11,861 nucleotides of DNA, from assembly GCA_947853245.1 (NCBI GenBank), contig CANTWP010000105.1:1-11861 (forward strand), written 5' to 3'. Shown one piece after another: positions 5,291 through 11,861 of the stretch. Numbering within the stretch: position 1 is the first letter of the stretch; each line of letters starts with the position of its first letter. The translations under genes and the position numbers were made by a program. The notes beneath the pieces were generated by a model that was not told the DNA's origin, did no database searches, and worked only from the letters and a program-made list of their open reading frames with translations. Source of the stretch: an uncultured Bacilli bacterium. Lineage in GTDB: Bacteria; Bacillota_I; Bacilli_A; RF39; UBA660.

Positions 5291-6031
5291 CTAAATAAAT
5301 GAAAAAACCAACAGATTTAAGAAAAATAGTATTGTTATTATATCACAAAAAGTCATTTTATAAAAATGTATACTAGAACGTTTTTTATTATAATTAAAAT
5401 GTCTAACTTGTAAAGCATCCGCTATGATATCAGCTTTCTTTAAAGATATACTAAACATAGGAAATAATATAACTTTAAAAGATTTTAATTTGTCTTTTAT
5501 ACTAAGTTCACTAAAATTTAAACCACGACTAGATTGAGCCTTAATAATGTGATTAGCTTGTTCTAGTAAAATAGGTACAAAATGAATAGACAATACTAGC
5601 GACAAAGCTACTTTATCTGATGAAATCTTTAAAATATTAAGAGGTCTTAAAAACAACTGTAACCCCTTAATCATTTCATCTATCTTGGTCGTAAATAATA
5701 AAATACTTGAAATAATTATAATTAATAACATTTTTAAAATCATAAATACACCAGAAATAATACTTCCAGAAAAGATAATATTTATAATTAAAATACTAAG
5801 TAAAAAGTATTTTGCACTAATAATCGCTTTTGTAAAATATTTAAATGGAATTTTAGAAAGATAAATTATTCCACAAAACAACGCTATTAAAATTAATACA
5901 TATATATAAGAATTAGTGTTTACAACTGAAATAATTGCAAGTAAAGAACATATTATTTTCGTTAAAGGATGTAAATGATGTATTTTTGAGTCTACAGAAT
6001 AATATGAACCAATTGTAAAGCTATTTAACAT
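5291..6031 (-). CDS. ecfT: ECF transporter transmembrane component EcfT
   Basis: 246 residues with several hydrophobic segments (about 27-60, 75-115, 140-160, 225-246) and the cytoplasmic coupling helices. EcfT joins vitamin-binding S components to the ATPases EcfA1/EcfA2 in the membrane. The two Ala-Arg-Gly coupling motifs are altered: SSRG at residues 167-170 and VRH at 209-211, where the family usually has ARG-like triplets. The start overlaps the end of ecfA2 by 11 bases. No S component gene is in the window, consistent with a shared (group II) module. Confidence 0.93.
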   Translation of the reverse strand: MLNSFTIGSYYSVDSKIHHLHPLTKIICSLLAIISVVNTNSYIYVLILIALFCGIIYLSKIPFKYFTKAIISAKYFLLSILIINIIFSGSIISGVFMILKMLLIIIISSILLFTTKIDEMIKGLQLFLRPLNILKISSDKVALSLVLSIHFVPILLEQANHIIKAQSSRGLNFSELSIKDKLKSFKVILFPMFSISLKKADIIADALQVRHFNYNKKRSSIHFYKMTFCDIITILFFLNLLVFSFI

Positions 6032-6872
6032 GACGATATATATCCTTAATTAAATCATTTATATCATCCCTATATCCTAACTTAATGTTCTTTTTTTTCA
6101 TTACTAAATTAGAAAATGCTAAAATATCAGGAACTAAAATGTTATTTTTTTTAAGTCTTTCCTCATTACTAAGTACAGTATATTTATCCCCTGATAATCC
6201 AATTGTTCCATCTTCTAATAAATAAACATGGTCTACTATTTGAAGTAAAAAATTGGTATCATGACTAACAATAATAATTGTTTTATCATATCTCAATTTT
6301 AATTTTCGAATTATTTTAATTAAATTCTTTTTTCCCAAATCATCTAACCCAACTGTTGGTTCATCTAAAACAATTATTTTGGGATTATAAGCTAAAATAG
6401 AAGCAAATGCTATCTTTCGCATTTCACCATGGCTCAAGGTTAAAGGATCGCGTTCTAAATAATCCTCAGTTAAATCAACTATTTTTAAAGCATCGATTGT
6501 TTGCTTACTGATAACATTGGTCTTTATTCCAAAATTCCTCATCCCAAATTCTATCTCTTCTTTTACGGTGTGACAAAAGAATTGTTCTTCTGGATATTGA
6601 AATACAATACCTACATTAGAACGTAATTGTTTCATATTCTTTTGTTTAGATTTTGGTTCTATTTTAAATTTACCTACACTTATTTTACCAGCAGTTGGAA
6701 TTAAAATTCCATTAATAAGCTCTATTAAACTAGATTTCCCACTACCACTTTTACCAATAATTCCATATATTTTACCTGATTCAAAATTAATATTTATATT
6801 ATTTAATACTTTATTTTCAATAGAAGTATTACCATTATATGAAAAATCAACATCTTTAAATTTTATTTCCAT
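6021..6872 (-). CDS. ecfA2: ECF transporter ATPase EcfA2
   Basis: 283 residues. Walker A GKSGSGKSS (40-48), Q-loop FQYPEEQ (Gln92), Walker B IIVLDEP (catalytic Glu171) and the switch His in IVSHD. The ABC signature reads LSHGE (146-150) instead of LSGGQ/E, so the first signature glycine is His. The FQYPEEQ sequence and second position in the cluster mark it as A2 rather than A1. It pairs with EcfA1 to power vitamin or metal uptake through EcfT. The start overlaps ecfA1 by 10 bases (translational coupling). Confidence 0.94.
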   Translation of the reverse strand: MEIKFKDVDFSYNGNTSIENKVLNNININFESGKIYGIIGKSGSGKSSLIELINGILIPTAGKISVGKFKIEPKSKQKNMKQLRSNVGIVFQYPEEQFFCHTVKEEIEFGMRNFGIKTNVISKQTIDALKIVDLTEDYLERDPLTLSHGEMRKIAFASILAYNPKIIVLDEPTVGLDDLGKKNLIKIIRKLKLRYDKTIIIVSHDTNFLLQIVDHVYLLEDGTIGLSGDKYTVLSNEERLKKNNILVPDILAFSNLVMKKKNIKLGYRDDINDLIKDIYRHVK

Positions 6873-7675
6873 AATTTTTTCACCATTGTATTCATATTCA
6901 AAACCATATCATCAACTAAATCATAATAACTTAATCTCTTTGATAAATCTACCATAAATGGCAAATTTAAACCAATAGTTTTTAATTTTTTATCTTGGGT
7001 ATATACATTTTCTTTTGAATCATCTAATATAATTTTGCCTTTATTTAAAACGATTATTTCATCACTATAAATAGTATCACTCATATCATGGGTAACATTA
7101 ATAATAGTTATTTTTTTATCTTGATGAATTTTTCTAATTAGTTTTAACAATACTTGATGGCTTTCTCCATCTAACATCGTAAAAGCTTCATCTAAAATTA
7201 ATATTTTTGGTTTCGCAATTAAAACACTAGCCAGTGCGACAATTTGTTTTTCGCCACCACTTAATTCGTTAATGTTCTTTTTTAATAACTTTTCTATTTT
7301 TAAATAAGTAACAACTTCATCAATTAATTTTTTGATATTTTCAGGGCACTTATTTAAATTTTCTAAAGTAAACGCAAGTTCATCTTCTACTGTATCTATT
7401 ACAAAATAATTATCAGGATTTTCAAAAACTATTCCAATATTTTTTCTTATTTCTTCAATATTATTAGGACATACATTCATTTTACATACATTAACATATC
7501 CTTCATATGGAATAAGTCCAACTAATACTTTAGCCAAAGTACTTTTACCACAACCACTAGGTCCTACAATACTGACAAACTTACCCTTTTTTATTTCAAA
7601 ATTTATATTATCTAGTATTTGTCTATCATGAAATTTACAACTTAATTTATTTGCTATAATAATATTGTTATCCAT
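6863..7675 (-). CDS. ecfA1: ECF transporter ATPase EcfA1
   Basis: 270 residues. Walker A GPSGCGKST (38-46), signature LSGGE (138-142), Walker B ILILDE (Glu163) and switch His196 in NVTHD. The Q-loop reads VFENPDNYF, so the conserved Gln is Glu85 (codon GAA, one base from CAA). VFxNPDN is typical of A1. It is the first gene of the ecf operon, with a GGGGTGG ribosome site and a clear promoter upstream. Confidence 0.94.
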   Translation of the reverse strand: MDNNIIIANKLSCKFHDRQILDNINFEIKKGKFVSIVGPSGCGKSTLAKVLVGLIPYEGYVNVCKMNVCPNNIEEIRKNIGIVFENPDNYFVIDTVEDELAFTLENLNKCPENIKKLIDEVVTYLKIEKLLKKNINELSGGEKQIVALASVLIAKPKILILDEAFTMLDGESHQVLLKLIRKIHQDKKITIINVTHDMSDTIYSDEIIVLNKGKIILDDSKENVYTQDKKLKTIGLNLPFMVDLSKRLSYYDLVDDMVLNMNTMVKKLWK

Positions 7676-7698
7676 CTTACCACCCCTAGATAAATATT

Positions 7699-7727
7699 AT
7701 TATAGTATAAAATAATAGCAAATACAA
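7699..7727 (-). promoter_or_regulatory. Promoter of the ecfA1-ecfA2-ecfT-truA operon
   Basis: Minus strand TTGTAT (7727-7722), 17 bases, TATAAT (7704-7699); start expected near 7692, leaving a leader of about 17 bases. The same TTGTAT-17-TATAAT arrangement drives the dehydrogenase gene. No riboswitch-sized leader is present. Confidence 0.75.
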
Positions 7728-7756
7728 ATAAATTAACAACAAAGCGTAATTTTTAG

Positions 7757-7787
7757 AAAAAAAGATTGTCCTATTTTGACAATCTTT
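7757..7787 (-). terminator. Strong terminator of the three-gene unknown operon
   Basis: Minus strand AAAGATTGTC (7787-7778), loop AAAATAG, GACAATCTTT (7770-7761), continuing into a T7 run to 7757. It begins about 6 bases after the stop codon at 7793 and insulates the ecf promoter. Confidence 0.92.
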
Positions 7788-7792
7788 AAATT

Positions 7793-8227
7793 CTATCTTT
7801 TTTTAGCAGAAATTTCTTTCATATTTTGTGTATTAAGTTGTTGTATCATTGATTGAAGTTCCTCAGTAGATTTTACCTCAAGTTGTTTCATTATATCTGG
7901 TAATGGTACATATTCTAATCCATTAGGATACATTGCTTCTAATATTTCATTTATTAAATAATTACGTTGAACCTTATTTTCACTTTCTTCTAATAATGAA
8001 CTCCAATCTAAGGGCGATAATTTTCTTGTACCATTATCTACACTTTGCTGAACAGGCGTTTCTTTTTTTACACCGGTAACAAAATCTCTTAATTCTTCAT
8101 CACTATAGCCATCAAATTCAACTCTTAAATCTCTTGTTTGCACATCGCTCAAATGATAGTCTTCTGTCACACCTAAATCTTTTCGTATAGCCTTGTTAAT
8201 CAAATCTTCTCTAGTTGCTTGAGCCAT
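7793..8227 (-). CDS. Protein of unknown function, 144 aa (third gene of unknown operon)
   Basis: I do not recognise this protein. It is soluble, charged and probably helical, with no membrane segment. It begins MAQATREDLINKAIRKDL; residues about 25-53 (LSDVQTRDLRVEFDGYSDEE) look like a small helical domain, a Thr/Gln/Pro-rich linker follows, and the C-terminal part (about 80-140) contains LINEILEAMYPNG and LPDIMKQLEVKSTEEL, a pattern that could be a small winged-helix or helix-turn-helix unit (guess). The ATG lies 17 bases inside the end of the preceding gene, suggesting coupling. A strong terminator follows. Confidence 0.8.
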   Translation of the reverse strand: MAQATREDLINKAIRKDLGVTEDYHLSDVQTRDLRVEFDGYSDEELRDFVTGVKKETPVQQSVDNGTRKLSPLDWSSLLEESENKVQRNYLINEILEAMYPNGLEYVPLPDIMKQLEVKSTEELQSMIQQLNTQNMKEISAKKR

Positions 8228-8696
8228 TTGTTTTTGTTTCTCTTGTTCTTTTTCTTTCGCTTAAAGCTTCTTTTTCTTCAGCCATTAACGTAATTAAGAT
8301 TTGTGTACTTTGTGCAATACTTTCACTTTTCTCTGGCATTTGAATTCCGGCAGTAGTAAAATCATTTCTTATTTCTTTATAAGTTGATAAAAATCTTTCC
8401 GGTAACACAACTTCTTTAGACTCTTCAAAACTTTTTTGTGCAGTTTCCATTTTTCTAGTACACATATCTGCCAAAATCATAGCATATTCTGGCATTTCCG
8501 CATAAGAGGCTCTATATTTTTCATGAGTTTCCTCGCCATAAGAATAAACTTGTCTCTGTAATCTTCTATTCAATTCTTGTTCAAATAAAACCTCAACCTT
8601 TGCAGTTACATCACTATATCTATAATTATCCTTTATTATTTCATAAAGACATTGTTGCATAATTATTAATTCATCAAAATATAAAGATAATGCCAA
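8211..8696 (-). CDS. Protein of unknown function, 161 aa, helical (second gene)
   Basis: I do not recognise this protein. It is largely alpha-helical and charged, with no membrane segment: residues about 13-75 and 85-115 read as long helices (LYEIIKDNY, EQELNRRLQRQV, ADMCTRKMETAQKSFEESKE) and the tail is basic (SERKRTRETKTNG). The start is uncertain. The TTG at 8696 has a GGAGG nine bases upstream and overlaps the previous gene by 31 bases; the ATG at 8660 (MQQCLYEIIKD) follows that gene's stop but has no ribosome site. I use the TTG on ribosome-site evidence. Confidence 0.75.
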   Translation of the reverse strand: MALSLYFDELIIMQQCLYEIIKDNYRYSDVTAKVEVLFEQELNRRLQRQVYSYGEETHEKYRASYAEMPEYAMILADMCTRKMETAQKSFEESKEVVLPERFLSTYKEIRNDFTTAGIQMPEKSESIAQSTQILITLMAEEKEALSERKRTRETKTNGSSN

Positions 8697-9037
8697 GGGT
8701 CTTTTCCTCCAACTGAAGCCTTTTGTTCATATAATTCTATAATTTTTATAAAATCTTCGTCTGAAACATTAGTAACCTCAGGGAAAACATTATATGAGCC
8801 AAAATGATTATTTAATATATTTATTATCTTCTCTTTTTTCTCTTTAAAATCCTTATCAACGATTTTTAGCTCATCAACACTCATATCAATACCTTCAAGT
8901 AATTTTGCTATTTCTGTTCTATCTCCATCAAGTTTATCTGTAAATTCATAAAAAGCATTAGAATCTGAGCCATAAATTTCTCCCCCATTATTTATACCCT
9001 CAAATCCATGTCTAGGTCTATCAAAACTATAAGCCAT
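8666..9037 (-). CDS. Protein of unknown function, 123 aa, acidic (first gene)
   Basis: I do not recognise this protein. It starts MAYSFDRPRHGFEG, a Gly-rich aromatic N-terminal tail (residues 1-30), then acidic and lysine-rich helices (about 35-80: LDGDRTEIAKLLEG, DFKEKKEKIINILNN), and ends DPWHYLYILMN. The ATG at 9037 has a perfect GGAGG seven bases upstream and is preferred to an ATG at 9055. It opens a tight operon of three overlapping genes, so the three products may work together. There are no phage, toxin or enzyme motifs I can name. Confidence 0.8.
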   Translation of the reverse strand: MAYSFDRPRHGFEGINNGGEIYGSDSNAFYEFTDKLDGDRTEIAKLLEGIDMSVDELKIVDKDFKEKKEKIINILNNHFGSYNVFPEVTNVSDEDFIKIIELYEQKASVGGKDPWHYLYILMN

Positions 9038-9064
9038 TGTTATACCTCCAATCATTACATTTTA

Positions 9065-9073
9065 ATTCTAACA
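9065..9073 (-). promoter_or_regulatory. Candidate extended -10 promoter of the three-gene unknown operon
   Basis: Minus strand TGTTAGAAT (TGn plus TAGAAT, 5 of 6 to TATAAT), starting near 9058, about 20 bases before the ATG at 9037. There is no -35 match because a T9 run occupies the spacer. That run belongs to the repeat at 9072-9096. Confidence 0.4.
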
Positions 9074-9096
9074 AAAAAAAACAAGTAATTTTTTCA
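9072..9096. repeat. Direct repeat copy A, island boundary
   Basis: C, nine A, then CAAGTAATTTTTTCA. It matches copy B at 11316-11338 in everything except the A-run length (9 versus 7), in the same orientation. Copy B is the distal half of the rplQ terminator; here no matching stem partner is nearby, so it is not a working terminator on its own. Confidence 0.65.
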
Positions 9097-9099
9097 TAA

Positions 9100-9704
9100 A
9101 ATAACGAAGGCTATGATAGAATCGTTATTAACGGTTATCAAAGGCAATTAAATAACTATCGACAATTTCTATTTTATTTAATTCAAAACAATTTTCAACT
9201 AAAAGATTTTAAAGTTTTTGCCAAATGTCATACTAAAACTTTATGTGAGCATGTAGATAAAATCATTAATGAAGATAATAGACCAACTTATTATGTTCAA
9301 TCTTCTAAAGTTCATAAAGACGAAATTGCTAGACAACTTTATAAAGAAAATTATATTGATAATGGAGGGGTGTTGTATTTCTTCCATGGAAGTTTATGAT
9401 ACTATAACCGTTAAAGATAATAAACAAGCAAAAAATTAGAAATTATAAGTAAACCTACTAAATGTAAATACTATTATTTATATATGATTGATGAAGAATT
9501 TGGTATAAAAGCGATGAATTTAATTTCTTTAGAATAAGAAACAAAACTACAAGATTACTTAATAAATTTAAAAATCATGGAATGATTAAAAAAGTTAATC
9601 ATTCCACTATATATTATATTAACTCAAATGGTAGGAAAATAATTAATTCTATTTTATTATTTAAAAACACTGATTTACCTAATAATTATACATATTTATT
9701 ATAA
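9100..9704 (+). pseudogene. Decayed remnant of a conserved uncharacterised protein
   Basis: Three plus-strand frames together read as one degraded protein. Frame one (9100-9399) has YDRIVINGYQRQ, KDFKVFAKCHTKTLCEHV and YYVQSSKVHKDEIARQL. A shift near 9376 leads to ISSMEVYDTITVKDN. A second shift at an A run near 9428 gives KLEIISKPTKCKYYYLYMIDEEFG. After a jump near 9500-9508, the end has FNFFRIRNKTTRLLNKF, KNHGMIKK and a tail to TAA 9704. From memory this block order matches a widespread bacterial family of roughly 400 residues with no known function, in which the part after 'DxEFG' is much longer; so the centre appears deleted as well as the start. It lies opposite in strand to its neighbours and directly next to repeat copy A, suggesting foreign origin. 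Family identity is recall, not a search. Confidence 0.65.
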
Positions 9705-9759
9705 TTAAGGATAGTAAAAACACCATTTTTTAGTTATGTCCTTTTATGTTTTTTCTAAG

Positions 9760-9801
9760 AAAAAAATTTGTTATTTTTGATTTATTTAGAATGTAATAAC
9801 A
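9760..9801 (-). terminator. Possible terminator of the dehydrogenase gene
   Basis: Minus strand TGTTATT (9801-9795) and AATAACA (9775-9769) enclose a 19-base loop and are followed by AA and seven T. The stem is AT-only and the loop long, so this is weak. The remainder of 9705-9821 is AT-rich and shows no gene. Confidence 0.3.
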
Positions 9802-9821
9802 TATTTTTGTATTTTTAAAAA

Positions 9822-10571
9822 TTATCTCTTACCATTTTGAATTTTATAAGATATTTTTAATTTTAAAGAAAGTGGTAAAAATCTACATAAGAATATACCC
9901 AATTTCATCTTAACTCCTGGAATTATTACCTTTTTCTTTTTAAACATTTGTTTAATAGCATACTCACTAACGTCATAACTATTCATACTTTTTACACTAA
10001 AATGCACTTTTGCTACCTTATTAAACTCAGTGTCAACTGGACCTGGACATAAAGCACCAATGTATACATTAGATTTGTCATGCTTTAATTCTTCTTGTAT
10101 AGCAGTAGTCAATTGATAAATATAAGATTTAGTTGCATAGTAACTAGCCATTAGAGGACCTGGCAAAAATGCTGCGCTACTAGAAACATTTAATATATAG
10201 CCTTTATTTTTAGATTTAAAATCTTTTAAAAATAATTTAGTTAAAACATGAACAGTTTTTATATTAATATCGATCATATCTAATTCTTTGTCTAGATTAG
10301 TAGTATTAAATTCACCAAATATACCAAAACCAGCATTATTTATAAGAATATCAATATCTTCTTTTTTTACTTGGTTATAAAGTGCCATACAATTATAAGT
10401 ACTAGATATATCCATAGGAATTATTTCAACGTTTGTTTTTAATTCTTTTTGTAATTTTTCTAATTTCGTTTTTCGACGCGCAACTAAGATCAAATCATAA
10501 CCTTGATCCGCTAAAATACGAGCCATATCACGTCCTAATCCCGAACTAGCTCCAGTAATTAATGCCTTCAT
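9822..10571 (-). CDS. Short-chain dehydrogenase/reductase (classical SDR)
   Basis: 249 residues. Rossmann cofactor motif TGASSGLG (6-13), basic RR at 32-33 after the second strand (suggests NADP(H)), NNAG (78-81), Asn103, Ser131 and YYATK (Tyr144, Lys148) complete the catalytic set; CPGPVDTEF follows. The C-terminal 35 residues are basic and hydrophobic, a feature of the DltE/YdfG-like SDRs. The substrate cannot be told. The ATG at 10571 is preceded by AGGGTGA; a GTG at 10580 is rejected. It has its own promoter and is flanked on both sides by decayed genes, so it appears to be the one intact gene in the rplQ-to-9096 insert. Confidence 0.92.
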   Translation of the reverse strand: MKALITGASSGLGRDMARILADQGYDLILVARRKTKLEKLQKELKTNVEIIPMDISSTYNCMALYNQVKKEDIDILINNAGFGIFGEFNTTNLDKELDMIDINIKTVHVLTKLFLKDFKSKNKGYILNVSSSAAFLPGPLMASYYATKSYIYQLTTAIQEELKHDKSNVYIGALCPGPVDTEFNKVAKVHFSVKSMNSYDVSEYAIKQMFKKKKVIIPGVKMKLGIFLCRFLPLSLKLKISYKIQNGKR

Positions 10572-10589
10572 AAGTATCACCCTAACTTG

Positions 10590-10618
10590 ATTATACTAAA
10601 AAGATTAATAATATACAA
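10590..10618 (-). promoter_or_regulatory. Promoter of the dehydrogenase gene
   Basis: Minus strand TTGTAT (10618-10613), 17 bases, TATAAT (10595-10590); start near 10583, a leader of about 12 bases. Identical hexamers to the ecf operon promoter. Confidence 0.75.
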
Positions 10619-10623
10619 ATAAA

Positions 10624-10641
10624 TTTTATAAATTTATAAAA
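10624..10641. repeat. 18-bp perfect AT palindrome above the dehydrogenase promoter
   Basis: TTTTATAAATTTATAAAA is its own reverse complement and ends five bases upstream of the -35 box. It could be an operator or UP-like element, but A/T-only palindromes are expected by chance at this composition. A second short inverted repeat (GTTATT-TAT-AATAAC) lies at 10657-10671. Nothing else is seen in 10581-10702. Confidence 0.35.
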
Positions 10642-10702
10642 CTAATTAGTAATATTGTTATTTATAATAACATTAAAACTAATATATTAATTGCCAATAG
10701 TA

Positions 10703-11284
10703 TTACCTCACTAATAAATTCCAACCAAAAAATCCATTTTTCCCCCCATAATAATTTTGAACATACGCTAATTTAAGATTATTTGGATCGTAAAAAACAT
10801 CTAGTAATGTACCTATTGGATACAATTCTCTCATTGGATTTTACGTAAGCCAATTATAGAATTTGATTTATATTTTACGGTTAAGACATTATTAGAAACA
10901 TCATATTCTGTTTGGTTATCATTAAATGGATTAGCAGAATATGTAATCTTGTAGGCTTTATGTTCTGGACCAACTACTTTATAATTTTTGCCATTGACCA
11001 TATAATAAACGATAGGTAAATGAACTCCACTAGCTTCCAACCCCCCTATTAAAAAATGTGTATCGTTTTACAATTTCTTTAGTCTTACAATTACACTTCT
11101 TTTCCATAATTAAATATTTATAATGAATATTTATAATGAACTAAATACACCATTAAAATTAAAGCTATACCTCCTCCAAAAACTATAAATGAAACTTGCA
11201 CATCTGACATTTTACCACTACTCCACACTCTTGACAATAATTATTATTTAGGTCATTTTGTGTCCCACACTTTGAACAACACAT
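10703..11284 (-). pseudogene. Decayed zinc-ribbon, single-TM, DUF3592-like protein gene
   Basis: From ATG 11284 the frame starts MCCSKCGTQND and has YCQECG, a two-CxxC zinc ribbon, and stops soon after. The next frame carries a hydrophobic helix (FIVFGGGIALILMVYLV), then stops within a 13-bp tandem duplication; removing one copy leads into MEKKCNCKTKEIVKRYTFF. A shift at a G6 run (11041-11046) leads to LPIVYYMVNGKNYKVVGPEH, and a last shift near 10835 to MRELYPIGTLLDVFYDPNNL, a DUF3592-like 'YPxGTxxxVxYDPxN' ending. At least four independent lesions make sequencing error unlikely. The original would be a membrane-anchored protein of about 190 residues with an unknown role. The 10831-11040 portion alone looks like a 69-residue gene but is only a fragment. 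Confidence 0.7.
11113..11138. repeat. 13-bp tandem duplication inside the DUF3592-like pseudogene
   Basis: AATATTTATAATG occurs twice back to back. Thirteen bases break the frame, and deleting one copy joins the membrane helix frame to the following segment, so it is probably one of the inactivating events. Confidence 0.7.
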
Positions 11285-11315
11285 AAATCATACTCTTTCT
11301 ATATCTATGATAATG

Positions 11316-11338
11316 CAAAAAAACAAGTAATTTTTTCA
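11316..11338. repeat. Direct repeat copy B, within the rplQ terminator
   Basis: C, seven A, then CAAGTAATTTTTTCA; see copy A at 9072-9096. It includes the T tract and descending arm of the rplQ terminator on the minus strand. Confidence 0.65.
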
Positions 11339-11368
11339 AAAATTAATATTTTCTTGTAAATTACTTGT
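11317..11368 (-). terminator. Terminator after rplQ, end of the rpoA-rplQ transcript
   Basis: Minus strand ACAAGTAATTT (11368-11358) and AAATTACTTGT (11333-11323) pair over 11 bp around a 24-base loop and run into seven T. It starts about 15 bases after the rplQ stop. Confidence 0.75.
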
Positions 11369-11383
11369 AAACAAAAAAGACGC

Positions 11384-11740
11384 CTATACAGCATCTCCTT
11401 CTACTAATTCTAAAATTACCATTAAAGCAGCGTCACCACGACGTTCAGTTAATTTAAGGATTCTAGTATAACCTCCATTACGAGTAGCGTAACGTTTAGC
11501 TAAATCATCAAATACTTTTTTAACTGCTTCATTATCGTTATGTAAGAATGCTAAAGCTTTTCTTCTTGAAACTAAAGAACCATCTTTACCATAAGTAATC
11601 ATCTTATCAACAAATTTACGAACTTCTTTAGCACGAGTCTCAGTAGTTTCAATTCTTTCATTGATAATTAGGTCACGAGTTAAATTAGCTAACATGCTTT
11701 TTCTATGTTTATTAGTACGTCCTAATTTTCTATAAGCCAT
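11384..11740 (-). CDS. rplQ: 50S ribosomal protein L17
   Basis: 118 residues, normal bacterial length. It begins MAYRKLGRTNKHRKSMLANL, then TRDLIINERIETTETRAKEVRKF and GGYTRILKLTERRGDAA, all L17 hallmarks. An AGGAGG site lies seven bases before the ATG. It follows rpoA by about 17 bases, the usual end of the alpha operon. Confidence 0.98.
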   Translation of the reverse strand: MAYRKLGRTNKHRKSMLANLTRDLIINERIETTETRAKEVRKFVDKMITYGKDGSLVSRRKALAFLHNDNEAVKKVFDDLAKRYATRNGGYTRILKLTERRGDAALMVILELVEGDAV

Positions 11741-11757
11741 AATAATCCTCCTAACTA

Positions 11758-11861
11758 TTAATCTTCATCACGGAATCTAAGACCCATATCTTTAATCTTA
11801 TCCATTACTTCTTTTAAAGATTTCTTTCCTAGATTACGAATTTTCATCATTTCTAATTCTG
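11758..11861 (-). CDS. rpoA: RNA polymerase alpha subunit, C-terminal end (partial)
   Basis: Only the last 34 codons are in the window; the gene runs past the right edge. MMKIRNLGKKSLKEVMDKIK then MGLRFRDED is the end of the alpha C-terminal domain, including the RNLGKKSL helix that contacts UP-element DNA and activators. It is directly upstream of rplQ. Confidence 0.95.
   Translation of the reverse strand, partial: ELEMMKIRNLGKKSLKEVMDKIKDMGLRFRDED

Noticed and set aside
9397..9399. In-frame TGA in the remnant gene as Trp recoding
   Set aside because: The reading clearly moves to another frame just before it, and all intact genes use TGG for Trp.
9744..9767. T6-C-T-A-A-G-A6 inverted repeat as a functional hairpin
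   Set aside because: Homopolymer arms with almost no loop are expected in such AT-rich DNA and no gene end matches it well.
10831..11040. A 69-codon open frame as a stand-alone gene
   Set aside because: Its start would be TTG at 11040 and matching protein segments continue in other frames on both sides; it is a fragment of the 10703-11284 pseudogene.
1..11861. CRISPR arrays, tRNA or rRNA genes, insertion sequences with terminal inverted repeats
   Set aside because: No regularly spaced repeats, no tRNA-like TTCRA arm contexts, and no intact transposase or terminal inverted repeat pair were seen by reading both strands.

Overview
The window looks like the chromosome of an AT-rich Bacillota, probably Bacilli or Erysipelotrichia/Mollicutes-related and gut-type. 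It shows the classic Firmicutes order rpoA-rplQ-(insert)-ecfA1-ecfA2-ecfT-truA-rplM-rpsI on the minus strand, strong AGGAGG-type ribosome binding sites and sigma-A-like promoters. Trp is TGG and no intact gene needs TGA as Trp, so a mycoplasma code is not indicated. The exact taxon is inference.

Right part (11758-11861 down to 9056, minus strand): the 3' end of rpoA, then rplQ with its own terminator, then about 2.2 kb that is not part of the conserved cluster. This stretch holds a decayed zinc-ribbon/DUF3592-like membrane protein gene, an intact short-chain dehydrogenase and, on the plus strand, a decayed remnant of a conserved protein of unknown function. It is bounded by two copies of a 23-25 bp sequence, one of which is the 3' half of the rplQ terminator.

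Middle (9037 to 3508, minus): three overlapping small genes of unknown function; the ECF vitamin-transporter energising module ecfA1-ecfA2-ecfT with truA; then rplM-rpsI behind a structured leader resembling an L13 autoregulatory leader; and a terminator.

Left-middle (3502 to 1015, minus): a small LSM-like gene with its own promoter and terminator but a frameshift at an A8 tract, then a glycerophosphodiester phosphodiesterase, an RlmI/RlmK-like methyltransferase and an RluA-type pseudouridine synthase.

Left end (1-1011): a plus-strand ribbon-helix-helix protein gene, followed by the most interesting locus in the window. This has the complete architecture of a type I toxin-antitoxin system: a 26-residue hydrophobic peptide (821-901) whose Shine-Dalgarno can be sequestered, a long 5'-terminal hairpin, a 3' terminator, and a convergent short antisense RNA (about 976 to 900, minus) driven by a TTGACA-17-TATACT promoter and ending in its own terminator. 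A 13-nt element is present in the 5' UTR and complementary in the 3' UTR, so the mRNA can pair end to end and the antisense can compete. I do not recognise the peptide as a named family; the toxin role is inference.
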